Source of the DNA: Skeletonema tropicum
Taxonomy: Eukaryota; Bacillariophyta; Thalassiosirophyceae; Thalassiosirales; Thalassiosiraceae
DNA: 64,000 nucleotides
Reading direction: 5' to 3'
Assembly: GCA_037178625.1 (NCBI GenBank)
Contig: JAWZXG010000030.1
Coordinates: forward strand, 124,001 to 188,000
In this document: positions 33,266 through 44,947 of the stretch, one piece after another
Layout of the letters: each line of letters starts with the position of its first letter
Position numbering within the stretch: position 1 is the stretch's first letter
Made by a program: the position numbers and the translations under genes
Notes under the pieces: generated by a model
Database searches by the model: none
What the model was told of the DNA's origin: nothing
Seen by the model: the letters and a program-made list of their open reading frames with translations, nothing else

Positions 33266-34080
33266 TAGCGTAATGGAATTTCAAAAGGGTGAAATTTCAC
33301 TACTGCAACTTTCGTGAAATTTACAGGGTGAAAGTTGCACCAATTTTGGCCAACAATGAAATTTCACAAAAATTCTGGCGCGAACGGATGGTACTGAACC
33401 AACACGTAGCACAAAAATAACCTAAGACCCTTCATTCCACCATTCCTGATCGAGTGGTATGTGCCTTTGGGTGAAGATGGTTCTGATGAGATGCGGAGGA
33501 GAGTTAAAAAGGATTTTGAGGACTTTGATACTCAAAACAATGACTGGTTTCATTCTTTTGACGTTCCACTTCCATCGCTTCCATCTTTGGAACAGCTGCA
33601 ACAGAACAACAAGTCTTTTAGTATCAAAAATGTGGTACAGTATGTGGAATCAACTGGTGCTATTTCTGGTCGCATCACGTGGTTTGAATGTTATGCAGGA
33701 TCATCTGACTTCTATCGATTGGTTGCTAAGCCTCTAATGTCTATGGGAACTGTCGGATCGATGGATTGTGAGCGTAGGGCCAAACCTCTGAAGAACAGCA
33801 TTCTTGTGAAGGATAGGAATAGGATGAAGGATCCAACTGGTGTTGCACTTCTTCGAGGGAAGGAAAACCTCCGTCATATCATGGATGCGAAGAAGATGCT
33901 TGGAAAGAAGCTTGCTGACAGTCTCTCTTAGAGTGATGTGTTGACTGCAGAGTGCAAAGTATTACGACTATCTCAGGATAAGCTAGAGTGAAATTTAATC
34001 CCTTGAAATTTCTGAAATTTCTGAAATTTCAACCTGCAATTTTCAACCCCCTCCAAAAATGGTGAAATTCCATTACGCTA
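33266..34080 (+). mobile_element. hAT DNA transposon, perfect ends and target duplication
   Basis: Ends TAGCGTAATGGAATTTCA (33266-33283) and its exact complement (34063-34080), 18 bp without mismatch, flanked by identical CGGCAGGG octamers (33258-33265 and 34081-34088). Many GTGAAATTTC / GAAATTTCA words near both ends are subterminal repeats, as hAT transposases require. The 815-bp element encloses only the C-terminal transposase piece at 33461-33931 and is non-autonomous. Perfect ends suggest a recent insertion. Confidence 0.95.
33461..33931 (+). pseudogene. hAT-type transposase C-terminal fragment
   Basis: The frame is open further upstream (FIPPFLIEWYVPLGEDG) without a start codon and ends at 33929-33931. 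It contains ITWFECYAGSSDFYRLVAKP and LMSMGTVGSMDCERRAKPL, matching the layout of hAT dimerisation regions in which a short strand and a conserved E-R follow the L-x-x-P-x-x-x. The catalytic domain is absent. It lies fully inside the 33266-34080 element and is the reason that element is placed in the hAT superfamily together with the 8-bp duplication. Confidence 0.7.
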
Positions 34081-34402
34081 CGGCAGGGCAAGCTTCTCCC
34101 GGCTTTCGTGCGTCTGTTCTTGCTGCACGAAATTCACTTGCTGCATAAAAGTGAGCATAATAGAGCACTTGTTTTTTGGGTAGGTGCTTTCGTAGATCCA
34201 AAAGGTTGATCTATAATGTATTCTCTAGTTGTTATTATATGATTATGAGATTGGTGCTGATCAGTATGCCAACATGTGAAGAACTGTTCTTTGCCTTACA
34301 GAGCACAGAGCTTGTAAGAGCCTGTTTTTTCTTATTACAATTACAATCTGCTGAGCAGTTTCTTCTTATGAACTTTCTGATTACTAGTAATAGTAAAACT
34401 CT

Positions 34403-37400
34403 TCACTGCATTGTATCGATCTCTGCATTTGATTGGTAACCCAACATGTCGAGAACTGGTCGTTCTTTGGTGTCCTTCAAACGTTGCTCGAAGCGAATGA
34501 GATTTTGAGGAATATTGAAGCCGCGTTCCAGGTCTAAGGGTTTCATCAGATACAGTCCAGCTAGTGCTCTCACCCTCGACAAGACAACGTAGACCCAGTT
34601 CACGCATCGATAATTCCAGTCATTGACGATGAGGATGTCTTTGGACATTCCCTGGAGCTTGTGGCCTGTTGTTGCTATGTTAGAGTTGACAGGAACCTGT
34701 TTGACCTTGGCGTTGCCGATGGTTGTAGTGATTGTTTCAGTCAGAGGGAACTTGATTGTGGCTGAGAATTCTTTTGGTTTGAGCTTGAAGGTCCGTGCTT
34801 TGGCTTTGGTGCCGGTGGTTGGGTAATGCTCGAACTCCACCCACTCGACGTCGTCAACCGACACAGTCCATACCTTCTTTCCATCCCAATTTTTCCACCT
34901 CCTCTCCCGCCCATCTTTTCTAAGTTTGATTTTCAAGCACTTGCAAAGAGTCCCGTTGCCTCGCCCTTGGTCAAGATCCTCATTCGTTATGCACATATGG
35001 TGGGATCCGGGGTAGATGCGTAGGGCAGGCTCGATTTTAGCTCCTTTTGCTGCAAACTCGGTTGACCTTATGTCATCATCTCCCAGCTGCGTGATGACAG
35101 TGTCATGGAAATGCGCGGAAACTTTTCTACGCTGCCTTCGTTTCCTCTTCTTGCTGTTGCCGCTTTCATTCTCAGTCGTTTTGGATATAGATACTGATGC
35201 CTCAATTATGAGAGTGTGATCAGGAGGTGGGCTATCGTCATCAATGGTAGGATGCGATTCATCGATGTGCATTTTGAATGATGCTGCCGTGACGCCATTT
35301 CGTTCTTTGTTGGTAGAGCATGCAAAACATGCGTCAGGTGCGTGTTCGGGCAATGTTAGCGTGGAAGTGGAGCTAGTACTAGTGCTGACGACGCGCTTGT
35401 TTATTAGCTCTCTATCTTCACGTGTATCCTCCCCCATTCTCATTCTAGCGAGTATTTCCCCAAACTCGGGGTCGTCTTTGAATCTGTGGCTATTATCAAG
35501 AAAGATGGCACAGTTGATAGTATTCTCCCAAATTGAAGCTGCATCGGAGTCTGAGTAGAGGACATCATCTTCTGCACAGATTGGCTTCAGTTGGTGGAAG
35601 TCTCCAGAGAAGACTATTGAAACCCCCCCATAAACCATGTCATATCGGCCTGTCAGCTTTTTCAGCTGTTTGTCAAGTTTTACGACATCGTTTGCCTTGA
35701 AAAAAGATATTTCATCAATAATGAGGATTCGCACATCATCGCGCCAAATAGCCCTCATCTCATCATTGATCCTACTTTTGTTCAAGTGGGCTGCGCTGTG
35801 GATTGTTGTTCCTCCAAAGAGAGCTGCAGCTGAACCAGTCGTTGCAGTGAAGTAGAAGGTATAATCATTGAAGGCGGCTGCGATAGCAGTGCAAAATCTG
35901 TGACAGTAGTATTGGGCTGCTTCCATAGTTGTACTCTTGCCACAACCAGCGGGACCTGTGATGAACATTACGAGGTGCTCCTTTCCTCCCTTTGCTTTGA
36001 GATCCCGGACTAGACTGTCTTTTGTATGTTGCACGCTTTCCGCCAAGGGACCGAGCGTTGCTCCTAGCAATTCTCCAAGCTTGGTATCATAGTGATCTCC
36101 CTCCATGACGACATGGAGCAGAAATGTACAACACACTATTTGATAGGCAATAAATTGTTTGTTGTCGAGGTTGTACTTACTGCTCTTGCCCCTTGCAATC
36201 TCGTACATGGTGGGAATCTTTTTGAGACATTGCTGCCTTAACTTTAACGATGAAGGTTCTTCTCCATCTCCATCTTCATCTCCATCATCCATGTCTCTAT
36301 CAAAGGTACCTTCATCACTGCTACTAACAAGCACAGATCCTTGAATGAAAGTGAGGATGTCCTCATATCGGACACGAACATTGTAGGATGTGGACTGCTG
36401 CTGTTGATGATTGTTGGCGTCGGCGTTGTTTTGAGTGTGCTCTGAATTTGTGGTTGATGTCGATGGCTTGTTTGCAGTTGCAAGTACGGACACATTGTCA
36501 TCAACGTGAGTTTTAATAGCGCTACATGCACGAACATTTGCTCTTTTCATTATCTTGGCATGAGACCTGAGGTCGGCGTCAGCAAGTGGCCGTGATTCTA
36601 AGGCTTGGCATTGCTGTAAACCCTCGTCATTCATATTATCAAAGAAGTCACTTATGTCAATATCATATCCATCATCGGTGTCCACGTTTTCTCTCTTTCG
36701 TTTCCCAGTACTCTTTGGAGTGTCCGTCAAGTATGTGATCTTGCTTTTGGGTCGTTTCATTTCCTTTTCGGCCATGCGCCTCGTTTCAATGTTTTCCAGA
36801 ATCATCCTACCGCGGTTCCAAAATTGTTTTGACAATGGATTCAAACCAAGTGTGTCGTCGATGATCGCTTCACTATACTCTTTCGTCCCTCCTACATCAA
36901 CAAACTTTTGCCAGTAGGTCCCATTCTTCACCAAATCTTCTGCTTTGCTGAATGGATAGAATAGCAGCATTGCTGTTTTTGCGTACCTTTCTCTGTGCTG
37001 CACAGTTCCACTGTTGGGGATATCCTCAAGCACATCTAATGACTTCACGTCGCAAAGGTCTGTGGCCATGTATATGATGGGAATGACTGGATGTGTTCGT
37101 CTCGTAAGGTAGCAATATTTTTGACCTTGATGGAGGTCGGCAAACTTGTAGGATGTGGTAGTAGTGCTTTTGCTCCTGGCGTTCAATTGCTTGAAGCTCT
37201 TGTATTCCTTTTTGTACCACATTGTGTACTCGTAAAGGCACAAGTTGTTGAGCTCGGTTGGCCTGTGAATGTAGTCGTAAGTCGAGCAATCAGCCCATGC
37301 AATTGTTTCCTTTGTGTCGTCGTTCCAATTCCTCCGCAAACGGAAATGCATGCCTTCCTTCTCTTCTAGTACATTCTCCATGTTTTGAAGTGAAATGTGA

Positions 37401-39145
37401 TCGAAATCATGTGAGTAAGTGAACCTTTCTCCCCCTTGGGAGATCAGTAAGTGGGCCATAGTGGAGCTTACAACGTCTCTGGAAAGAAATGCGTTCACCC
37501 CCGTAATTATTCTCCCGAGTCCTTCAACAAAGCAGGCATGTTCCTCTTCGCCGTCATCTTTGTCTGTGGTTGTGCTGCCTTCTGCTAGAGCTGTGGCTGT
37601 GATATCTTCTGCTGGCTGGTTCTGCATTCTCTCCTCCTCCTTCTCCTCATTTTCTTGTCGATCTCGATGTTGCTGGTGTTCATGTGCTCTATACAGCCTC
37701 CTGGCCATTGAGGCATGGACTCGACGGTATGCCATCTTGTCTTCGGATTGTGTGTCTTTGGACTTGTACAGCGTGGTGTAATAGGAGTGGCTCCAATCAC
37801 CCAGTGTTACATTGGTATTGCTTCCAATAACATCTGAAATCGCCAAGCTGTGTTGGTTGAGAAACTGACTGCCATTCTGTCTTTTCGGTAAGATTGCATA
37901 CTGAGATTTTTCTTCTACCTCACCATTCAGATGGTGGTGAAGGATGACCTTGACCCCATTGCCATTGGCGTCGCTTGTGTTACGATGATCATCGTCTCTC
38001 AGGCCTTCTTTCACGGCAGCTATTGCTTCATTGTCGAAAATGATGGAATCTTCACTTGCCATCTCTGGCAAATGCCCTCTGCATTCTGCTTTCCCACCCT
38101 TGAAACATGTTCCCCGATGTGTATAATCATGCTCGTCAAAAACAAGATGCAGGAGGTCCCTGCGTAGGTTTCTATCATGTAGCCATTCATGAGTTACTTG
38201 TTCTTGTTCGTTGGCTCCATCTCCGTCTCCGTCCGCATCCATTATAATGTGTTGTTGTTTCAGCGCTTCGGTAGGACTTCCTTCCTCTTCAAAATCAAAA
38301 GGGTAGCGAATCGCTGCTTGATCGAGCCATTCCTTTTTCATGTTTGTTGAAGAGTCTGGTGCGTCTTCTTTACTGCTATCTGCATGATCTTGAAGTGTTT
38401 GTTGACGTAAGTGACTAATACCCATGTTAATACACTCTGATGGCGAAAATGTTTTCCCACACTGTTTGCATTCCAATACTTTGCCCTTAACATCAAGGCA
38501 ATGATCCTGGTGATGTGCTTTGCGAAGGATATTCTTATCTTCTACCTCCTGGAGTATTTCGTGCATAGGCATCGTAACAGGGCTATCTTCATCACAATTG
38601 TGAGTCACAACAAAATCAGTCCCATAGCTGGCACAGACAACTTTGTCAATGTATGATATGAGAGCATCCCTTGCGGCTTTCTTTTTTCTGTCATCACTAT
38701 GAAATAGAGCATCTCTAATTTTGTTGAAGTCTTTTACCCATATTTGCCAGTGACTATGAAGTGTCTTCCTGCCTTGCTCTTCGTCAGTTCTTGAGTACGC
38801 TATTGGTACTCCGAACACGCCTAGTCGCCCTGTTTGTTTCTTTGGGTCCCAACCTATCAAACATTCTGTAATAATCTGCATCAAATGCTGGTAAACAAGA
38901 GAACATGCCCCTGGATACAGACGTCTGGTCTCCTTTCTCAGCTCAAAGTTGAATCTACATTCTTTCAAGTGGTCTTCGTCATCCCAGACACCAAGATTTG
39001 GCAGCACCACCTCCTTGCCAGCGTTGGCGAAGACTTGGACCCTGATGGTGCATTCATCACATGGAGTCGTAGTTAAGAAAATGGAATGGCCTCCGAAGTA
39101 GTTATCCATTGCGAAATGCTTGCGGCGATTTTGTTTGGCACTCAA
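34403..39145 (-). pseudogene. Helitron Rep-helicase, main part (Rep HUH and PIF1-like helicase)
   Basis: A 1580-codon frame with no natural start: it begins mid-domain at SAKQNRRKHFAMDNYFGG, just after an insertion. The Rep HUH motif is visible in GRKTLHSHWQIW (His130, His132), followed by a helix with the candidate tyrosine in SYIDKVVCASY. A CKQCGKTF zinc-binding pair and long acidic linkers follow. The helicase has Walker A GPAGCGKST (~residue 1063), Walker B IDEISFF (~1143), FSGDFHQLKP, and a C-terminal TTGHKLQGMSKD with VVLSRVRALAGLYL, as in PIF1/RecD-like helicases. In rolling-circle Helitrons the Rep cuts and joins single strands and the helicase unwinds. The N-terminal part is displaced by insertions (39146-39714 and 40813-41161), so this copy is inactive unless spliced. 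Confidence 0.92.
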
Positions 39146-39714
39146 AGCAGTGTACCCGACTGGTTAGAATGCCAACCATTCCCAAAATGCATTGCAAAGG
39201 CATCTCAATATTCGCGGAGTGGGGAGGGACCCATGAAGCGCTGAAATCGAAATCTATCTGTCGAATCGCATGATCTGGGTAAAATTGCGCGAAATCCTTA
39301 AAGTGGAAGATCGAAAATTATTGCGGGAAGGAATTTTGTTAGGGTTAGTCTTTGTTACATTTTGTTACCCCTGAAGTAAGTTCGAATCGTCACACAAATG
39401 TTACAGCGATTCTTTTTGCATCCTTTCGTTTGGCTTGATCGAATAAGTAGTAATGCTGCCCGCATAAGCTATGATACGGCTAGGCAATGCTAGAAAAAAG
39501 GATTTTATTACATATCTCAATATTTAGTGAGTAGTGAGAAGAATCTGCCGCTGACCCCATCGCCTGCCTCTCGCAGGCATGGGGTCAGCGTTCGAAAATC
39601 AAGATACCTGTGACTTCCTGAGGTTGCCGCTCATCGTTCGGCCTCAGCTACGTGCATGCGCCTCTAGAGTACTGCTTTATCTCTCCTCTTTTACTCGCAC
39701 ACGGTGCACCCTAG
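39146..39714. mobile_element. Insertion within the Helitron gene
   Basis: The Helitron coding sequence reads up to GEYIRAVEAACK at the right and resumes with ALSAKQNRRKHFAM at the left, with about 569 bp of foreign sequence between. The insert contains a strong hairpin at 39551-39590 (GCTGACCCCAT paired with ATGGGGTCAGC around GCCTGC/GCAGGC) and at its right end the 130-bp dispersed repeat also found at 30660-30790. Neither inverted ends nor a target duplication could be seen. A one-base frameshift next to it (near 39766) shows the gene was already decaying or decayed later. Confidence 0.6.
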
Positions 39715-40800
39715 TTTGCACGCTGCCTCCACTGCCCTGATGTATTCTCCAGCCGTTCCATTTACCCTTTGGCGGGTTTGTTTTTGAAACAATGCCTGAT
39801 CGAGTCTTTCATTTTGAGTTTTGACATCTTCTCGGCAAGTGACTGGCCGAATAAACTGGATTTGCAAGTGACCACGGCTGTCTCGTAACTGCGCTGCCGA
39901 TTGAACATGTGGTTCAGCAAGAGGAGAAAGTCCCCCCTCATGAATTGAGGTTGAGGAAGCGAGAGTCGGCAGTAGTAACGATAGCATTCCACCGGAGATA
40001 TGTGAGTCCTCCGCTTTGCCTTTGGCCCCCCTTGACCAAAAGGAAATTGCAGTGGCGCAATATTCTCGAGAAGAAGTTCTCTAAGATCTGCATACTTGCT
40101 ACCATTGACCAGAAGTGTTGGCATTGTACGATCAATCATAGCTTTGGTAAACTTCTGGTTGGATTCGTAAACTCCTGTATCATCTTGCGGCTCATGGATG
40201 CTGGTAAAGTGGAACGAAGCTCCAGCAAACTTTGCTTCTAGATCTGGATCATGTTCTTGATCAGTACTGTTGGGTGTTTCTTCGTCGACGATAATGTTGG
40301 GCTGAGGGCACTGTGATGGTGCGGTAACTCCTTCATATCCTGGGTGGCCAGACTCATTAACGAACCATTCTAATATTTCCATCATTTTCTCTGTGTCAAG
40401 CCTTGCTCTTTTTTTCACTATTTCCTTCTGTTTCGGAGTCATTCGTCCACATAACACGACATAAACAAGCGGGTTTGCACCTGTTGTCAAGAAGTGATTC
40501 ATTACAGAACCAGTATGGGTAAGATCAACCTCGAAAAAGCTAAAGTGACCACGGATAGCTTTGTGAGCACCAGCTGTATACGCGAATATGTAGGCGAAAG
40601 GGCGGACAGGAGCTAATAGCGAACACATCTGCTCTGTGATTTCCTCATTGGCAATGATATCCGTGGGGATGTGGCCGATGGCAAAGCCGTTACTAATGGC
40701 ATACTTGGGCGGTGAATCGCTATCATTGTGCCACGCACTGTAACATTGGCTGCATGCCTCAAATGCTACACATCCGTTCTTGTTCTTGGTCTTCTTGGCT
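39715..40800 (-). pseudogene. Helitron Rep protein, N-terminal region
   Basis: From the right edge (KKTKNKNGCVAFEACSQCYS) the frame is open and runs through PPKYAISNGFAIGHIP, CSLLAPVRPFAYIFAYTAG, a conserved FPFGQGGPKAKRR and YCRLSLPQPQFMRGDF, to KNKPAKG followed by a stop at 39762. A shift of frame restores NGTAGEYIRAVEAACK up to the insertion. This order of motifs (Cys-pair, ALSNGxxxGxIP, FPFGxGGP, RLSLPxF) is the usual N-terminal block preceding the Rep domain in animal, oomycete and algal Helitrons. It belongs with 34403-39145 as one original gene of roughly 2000 residues. Confidence 0.85.
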
Positions 40801-40812
40801 CTTGCACTGAGC

Positions 40813-41161
40813 CACTAGACGTCTAGTGGCTCAGTGGTACGACTTTCGTTTATGATCAGCAAAAGTACATCAACGAGCTCGCAGGTTCGGTTCCCAACCT
40901 CGGAAAGTGTTTATCCAGTGGCACTTCGCGCCAGATGCGCGACCGAGCGCACGCACAGATTGCGTGTCGAATAGAAGCGTTCCACAAGTCGCTAGCGTTT
41001 AGGGCCAAACAGCCCGGAAGCACTCAAAGCGTGCGTACTACCAGCCAGAAGCATGAGTAGTGCCTGCTCCTTGATGTACTTTTGCTGATCATATGCGAAA
41101 GTCGTACCACTGAGCCACTAGACGTCTAGTGGCTCAGTGGTACGACTTTAGCATATGACCA
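40813..41161. mobile_element. Palindromic tRNA-like insertion in the Helitron N terminus
   Basis: Flanked by the 9-bp direct repeat GCACTGAGC (40804-40812 and 41162-41170). The inside starts and ends with the same palindrome, centred on ACGTC and built from CTAGTGGCTCAGTGG, and arms of about 48 bp (GTGGCTCAGTGGTACGACTT to GTACATCAA) are inverted at 40829-40876 and 41072-41119. TGGCTCAGTGG fits an RNA polymerase III A box and AGGTTCGGTTCCC, about 55 bp further, resembles a B box, so a tRNA-derived SINE is possible. The left duplication overlaps the palindrome, so the exact boundary is uncertain. Confidence 0.6.
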
Positions 41162-41162
41162 G

Positions 41163-41521
41163 CACTGAGCTGCCCTCTCCTCTGCGCTCATCGAGGCATT
41201 CTTGCGTTGACGATAGATCTTGTCTGCAGCGGCCTTCTTTGCCTTCTGAGCTGCCCTCTCCTCTGCGCTCATCGAGGCATGCTTGCGTTGACGATAGATC
41301 TTGTCTGCAGCGGCCTTCTTTGCCTTCTGAGCTGCCCTCTCCTCTGCGCTCATCGAGGCATGCTTGCGTTGACGGTAAAGCTTTACTCTAGCGGCGGCCT
41401 TAGCCCTTTGAGCTGCCCTCTCCTCTGGGCTGATAGAGGCATTCTTGCGTTGCCGTACAAGCTCTGTAGTATGACCGGCTCCATTAGTCTCCTCTGGATA
41501 GCTTGTCGACATCAGGTACAT
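41163..41521 (-). CDS. Basic-repeat protein, probably N terminus of the Helitron protein
   Basis: ATG at 41521; about 120 residues before the frame enters the insertion at 41161. It consists of a 27-residue repeat, KAKKAAADKIYRQRKHASMS with EERAAQ, present about four times (81-bp DNA units, 41168-41450). Lys/Arg/Ala-rich helical repeats of this kind occur at the N termini of Helitron-like proteins in several protists and insects, which is why I link it to the Rep gene downstream. The frame does not line up exactly with the next fragment, so a frameshift or a lost intron must be assumed. A free-standing basic protein is the alternative. Confidence 0.6.
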
Positions 41522-41938
41522 ACACCAAGATTATCTTGACACACAAAGTTGACTCTCGGGTGAATTATTATTCCTTCAATGAAGAAATATAGTACCCTCT
41601 ATGCATACTTGAACTTATTGAGTTCTCTATTGTTTTTTTTGAAAAATTATGAAGTTGTTTGTAATAATTTTAGGTTTTCGATCAATGGAATAGGGTGGAC
41701 TATTCCTGATGAAATAGGCCAGGCTATTCCTATGTAAGTGAAAGTCGTGAAATGAGATTTTGCAAATACCGGTCAACATCTCTTGCGTGGGATGGACGGG
41801 TCGGCCCACGCGTACAATGTAACACGAACTATGTTGGAGCTCCTCAGATTTCCGGAATAAGCCTACGCTCGACTCAGTCGAAGCTTGGATAGCGCTTGGC
41901 GGGGGATGAAGAACCGATGAAGAAATGTGTGTCATACA

Positions 41939-42060
41939 ATATCTTAGGAAATTATATAGGTAAATGTTGCATTATCGCTACCAAGACATCATTGAACCAA
42001 CAATTGGAGTCTTCATACGCCGAGGGCAGAACCAAACAGCGTCGCTTGGAACCACGGGAG
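41939..42060 (-). mobile_element. Truncated retroposon copy
   Basis: About 120 bp matching the 15745-16064 and 53180-53493 repeats (GGTAAATGTTGCATTATCGCTACC, AACAATTGGAGTCTTCATACG on the + strand). Only the part corresponding to the 3' side of the 53180 copy is kept, i.e. the copy is 5'-truncated. Confidence 0.75.
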
Positions 42061-42240
42061 ATACGATAGTAGTAGTTGCATTTGCTATGAAACATAAGTA
42101 AAGGGGCACAATGAGAACTGATTTGGAGCAAAGTCAAAGTACTGTTGCGCTTGAGAGCGGCATATATATCATTGAATATATGAACTAAAGTGTACCCAGT
42201 ATGTAATATTGGCAAGGCCAATTCTATTGTAACCTATATA

Positions 42241-42372
42241 TATGTAACAGTAACAGTAACAGAAATTTTAAAGTACGTCTGGTGGGCCCTCAAGAGGCGA
42301 CATTATCTACGCTAAAGTGATAACGAACATGTGCTGCAGTAGCTATCATTTCCCAGATCGCACCCCAAGCCT
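42241..42372 (+). repeat. Dispersed repeat, inverted copy at 61062-61185
   Basis: AGAAATTTTAAAGTACGTCTG, GGGCCCTCAAGAGGCGACATT, CGAACATGTGCTGCAGTAGCT and TTCCCAGATCGCACCC appear in the same order on the opposite strand at 61062-61185. Fragments occur near 8770 and 12270. No coding content is seen; a MITE or SINE is likely. Confidence 0.75.
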
Positions 42373-42820
42373 GCTATCTTTCAAGCAGGCCAGGATTAAC
42401 AACGTCAACCTATTCAGGTCGTTTGTGGTGTCGATTACTCGACTGGGTCGAAAACATCATCTATTCTCACTTGGTTTGGTTCAAGGCGTAACACTTCGCT
42501 GTCTGCTTGCTCACAACGGTTGATTTAAATAATGAGTTGCAGTTGCTATGAATCGCAAATGTAAAAGGGTGCACATGAGAACTGATTTTAAGCAAAGTAC
42601 TGTTGCTGTTGCGCCTGAGGCATGTATGTATCATCGAATATATGAACTAAAAGTGTAGCCAGTATGATGTAATATTGGCAAGGCCGATTGTAGTGTAACC
42701 TAGTTTGCAGGCAGCATGAATACTTGGTCCGAACCTCAATACCAAACTTCCTCTTCCGTTCATTTCCGTTCCGGACTGTGAAGGGCAGGCAGCCTTCCGA
42801 CTTTGACTGCTCATTCTTAT

Positions 42821-44947
42821 TTAAGTCCAATTCATCACAGTCTCAGGATAAGCCTTCACAAGCTGAAAGATACTCCCCGTATACTCATCACTCTCTCTAT
42901 CGACGACTTCACTGCTTTCAAACAAAAGATCAATTGGAAGCTCCTCCCAAGCATTTCGTTCCGATACCGATACGGCGTCATACTTTCTCAACAGCAGCGC
43001 TATCGTCTCATACTTTGCACCAAGACACGCATAATGGAGAGCAGTATTATCGTCGTGATCCAAAGCTTCGAGATTACTTGCATAATGGTTAACCAAGTAC
43101 TGCACCACGCTAGCAGATTCGTGGTACGCACAGGCAACATGCAAGGGCAATGCGCCACTATTATCGGGAGATAGTACAGCCAGAGGAAATCCTCTTACCA
43201 GCAGCTTGATCGAGCCAAGCCTGACATTATTTCGAAGCGCTATGTGCAGTGGAAGTTGCCCATTGTCATCAGGCGTCGTCATGAAATGCCTGTCTTTGGA
43301 TAGATGAGAGTAGATCCGCTCGCTATTGATGAATTCTCGTACTGGTTCATAACTACTCAATTCTTCCATTGATACGTTCATTTCATCGCTTTCGATAGCT
43401 TCAGGGTGTGAATCATAAATTGCCTTGATGATTTCCAGAGCAGCCCCTATATTTTCATGATTGAATTCCTGAAAAGAAGCCCAGGCAAGCAGCAGAGACA
43501 ATCTTCCCCCCCAATTCCTTCTGCAACTTACCCTGGGATCGCAACTTAGCAAGAATTTAACGATATCAACAGCGTCTTCCTGACCGGCTCCTCGAGGAGA
43601 CACACTAACCACGAAGCTATCAAGCAGCAACACTCCTCCTCGTTTAGTCATCGAGTTTATTGCGATGTGGATTGGATACAGTGCTTCACGCTCATCCACT
43701 GCTGCATGATTGATGCTATCTGGATAAAGATTGTACAAGTATTCGACTGTGGCGACAGGACCACCCATACAAGCATAATGGATTGGAAGCATACCATCGA
43801 CACTAGCCATTCGCTCAGATCCAGGGTACGCTTCGATCAGCAATTGGCAAAGCTCCTTTGATTTTGACAATGCAGCGAAGTGAATTGGAAGATTCCCCCT
43901 ATTGTTGGCGTGTTGAATTGATTCAGGATACAACTTGAGAAGTAGCTTCAAAAACTCACATGCTGCTTTTCCATCGAATTTTTTGTTAATGCATAAGCAA
44001 TGAAGAGGCAAGTGGCCTTCAGCATCTTTCTCTCGAATGAACTCAGGATGAGCATCATAAATTGCCTCTATGATTTCAAGACCAGCCCCTATGTTTGAAT
44101 CATTGCACTCCACAAGACAAGCCCAGAAAAGCAGAGACCTCCCCCCAACCTCCTGAAGTTTTACTTTAGGATCGCAACCCAGCAGGAATTTCACAACATC
44201 TACACGTAAACCCTCCATTGCGGAGTGAATAGGATACATTGCTCCCGATGCCGCATCATGGATTGCATCTGGGTAAAGTTTATATAAATATTCTACCGTG
44301 GTTACATTATTCTGCAAACACGCGAAGTGGATTGGAAGCATACCCATGGGACCAGCCATTCGCTCTGATCCTGGATACGCTTCGATTAACACACTCAAAA
44401 ATTCGGGAGATGTTGTCCTATTGGCAGCGATGTGGATAGGAAGAAAGGTCCCATCATAAACTGCATGTCGGATGGATTCAGGGCACTTCTCGAGAAGTAG
44501 ATGAAAAATTTCCATTGATTTTGTTTCGTCCAATGCGGGGTTATTGCACAAGATATGGAGGGGCATTTTACCGCCATCATCTTCACGGTGAACAGAATCG
44601 GGAGCTGCATCGATAAGCAGTTGAATTACGCCGAGTGGCACGTCGTCGTTATTACATGCATGGTGGAGAGGTTGTCGTCCATCTTCATCAGCATCATTAG
44701 CAGCGTCAGGAAAATATTCGAGAAGGTATTGAATTACTCCCTCAGTGATTTTCTCATTGCAGCACGCCAACCGAAAGAATCGATAGTTGCTCACTGTATT
44801 ATTATGATGTAAAGTAGTCCCGTTAAAAAATCCAACGCAAGGAAAGCCAAAAATTTTGATGTGCCGCCCGGCATAACCGTTACGCCGGTTACGCCGGTTC
44901 ATGCCGCCCGGCATATGCTTTACGCCGGGTCGGGCCGACCGGCACAT
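42821..44947 (-). pseudogene. Ankyrin-repeat protein, copy C, N terminus replaced
   Basis: The frame has 708 codons. From residue ~45 (HHNNTVSNYRFFRLACCNEK) to the end (VKAYPETVMNWT) it follows copy B throughout, with repeats such as QPLHHACNNDD, LPIHFACLQNN, LPLHCLCINKK, LPIHYACMGGP and TALHYACLGAK, plus a 14-residue insert (VLLLDSFVVSVSPRG). The first ~44 residues (MCRSARPGVKHMPGGMNRRN) come from the GC-rich inverted-end element at 44813-45400 and have no counterpart in copies B or D. The normal N terminus is not found beyond the element, so the gene lost its start and promoter, or acquired a new one. Because the remaining repeats are unbroken, expression from the new start cannot be excluded. 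Confidence 0.75.

Noticed and set aside
39551..39590. The GCTGACCCCAT hairpin as a bacterial-type terminator or Helitron 3' end
   Set aside because: There is no T run and no CTRR terminus at the right distance, and it lies inside a separate insertion.
40829..40910. A genuine tRNA gene
   Set aside because: A-box- and B-box-like words are present, but no acceptor stem or proper anticodon arm can be folded, and the sequence is part of an inverted-repeat insertion.
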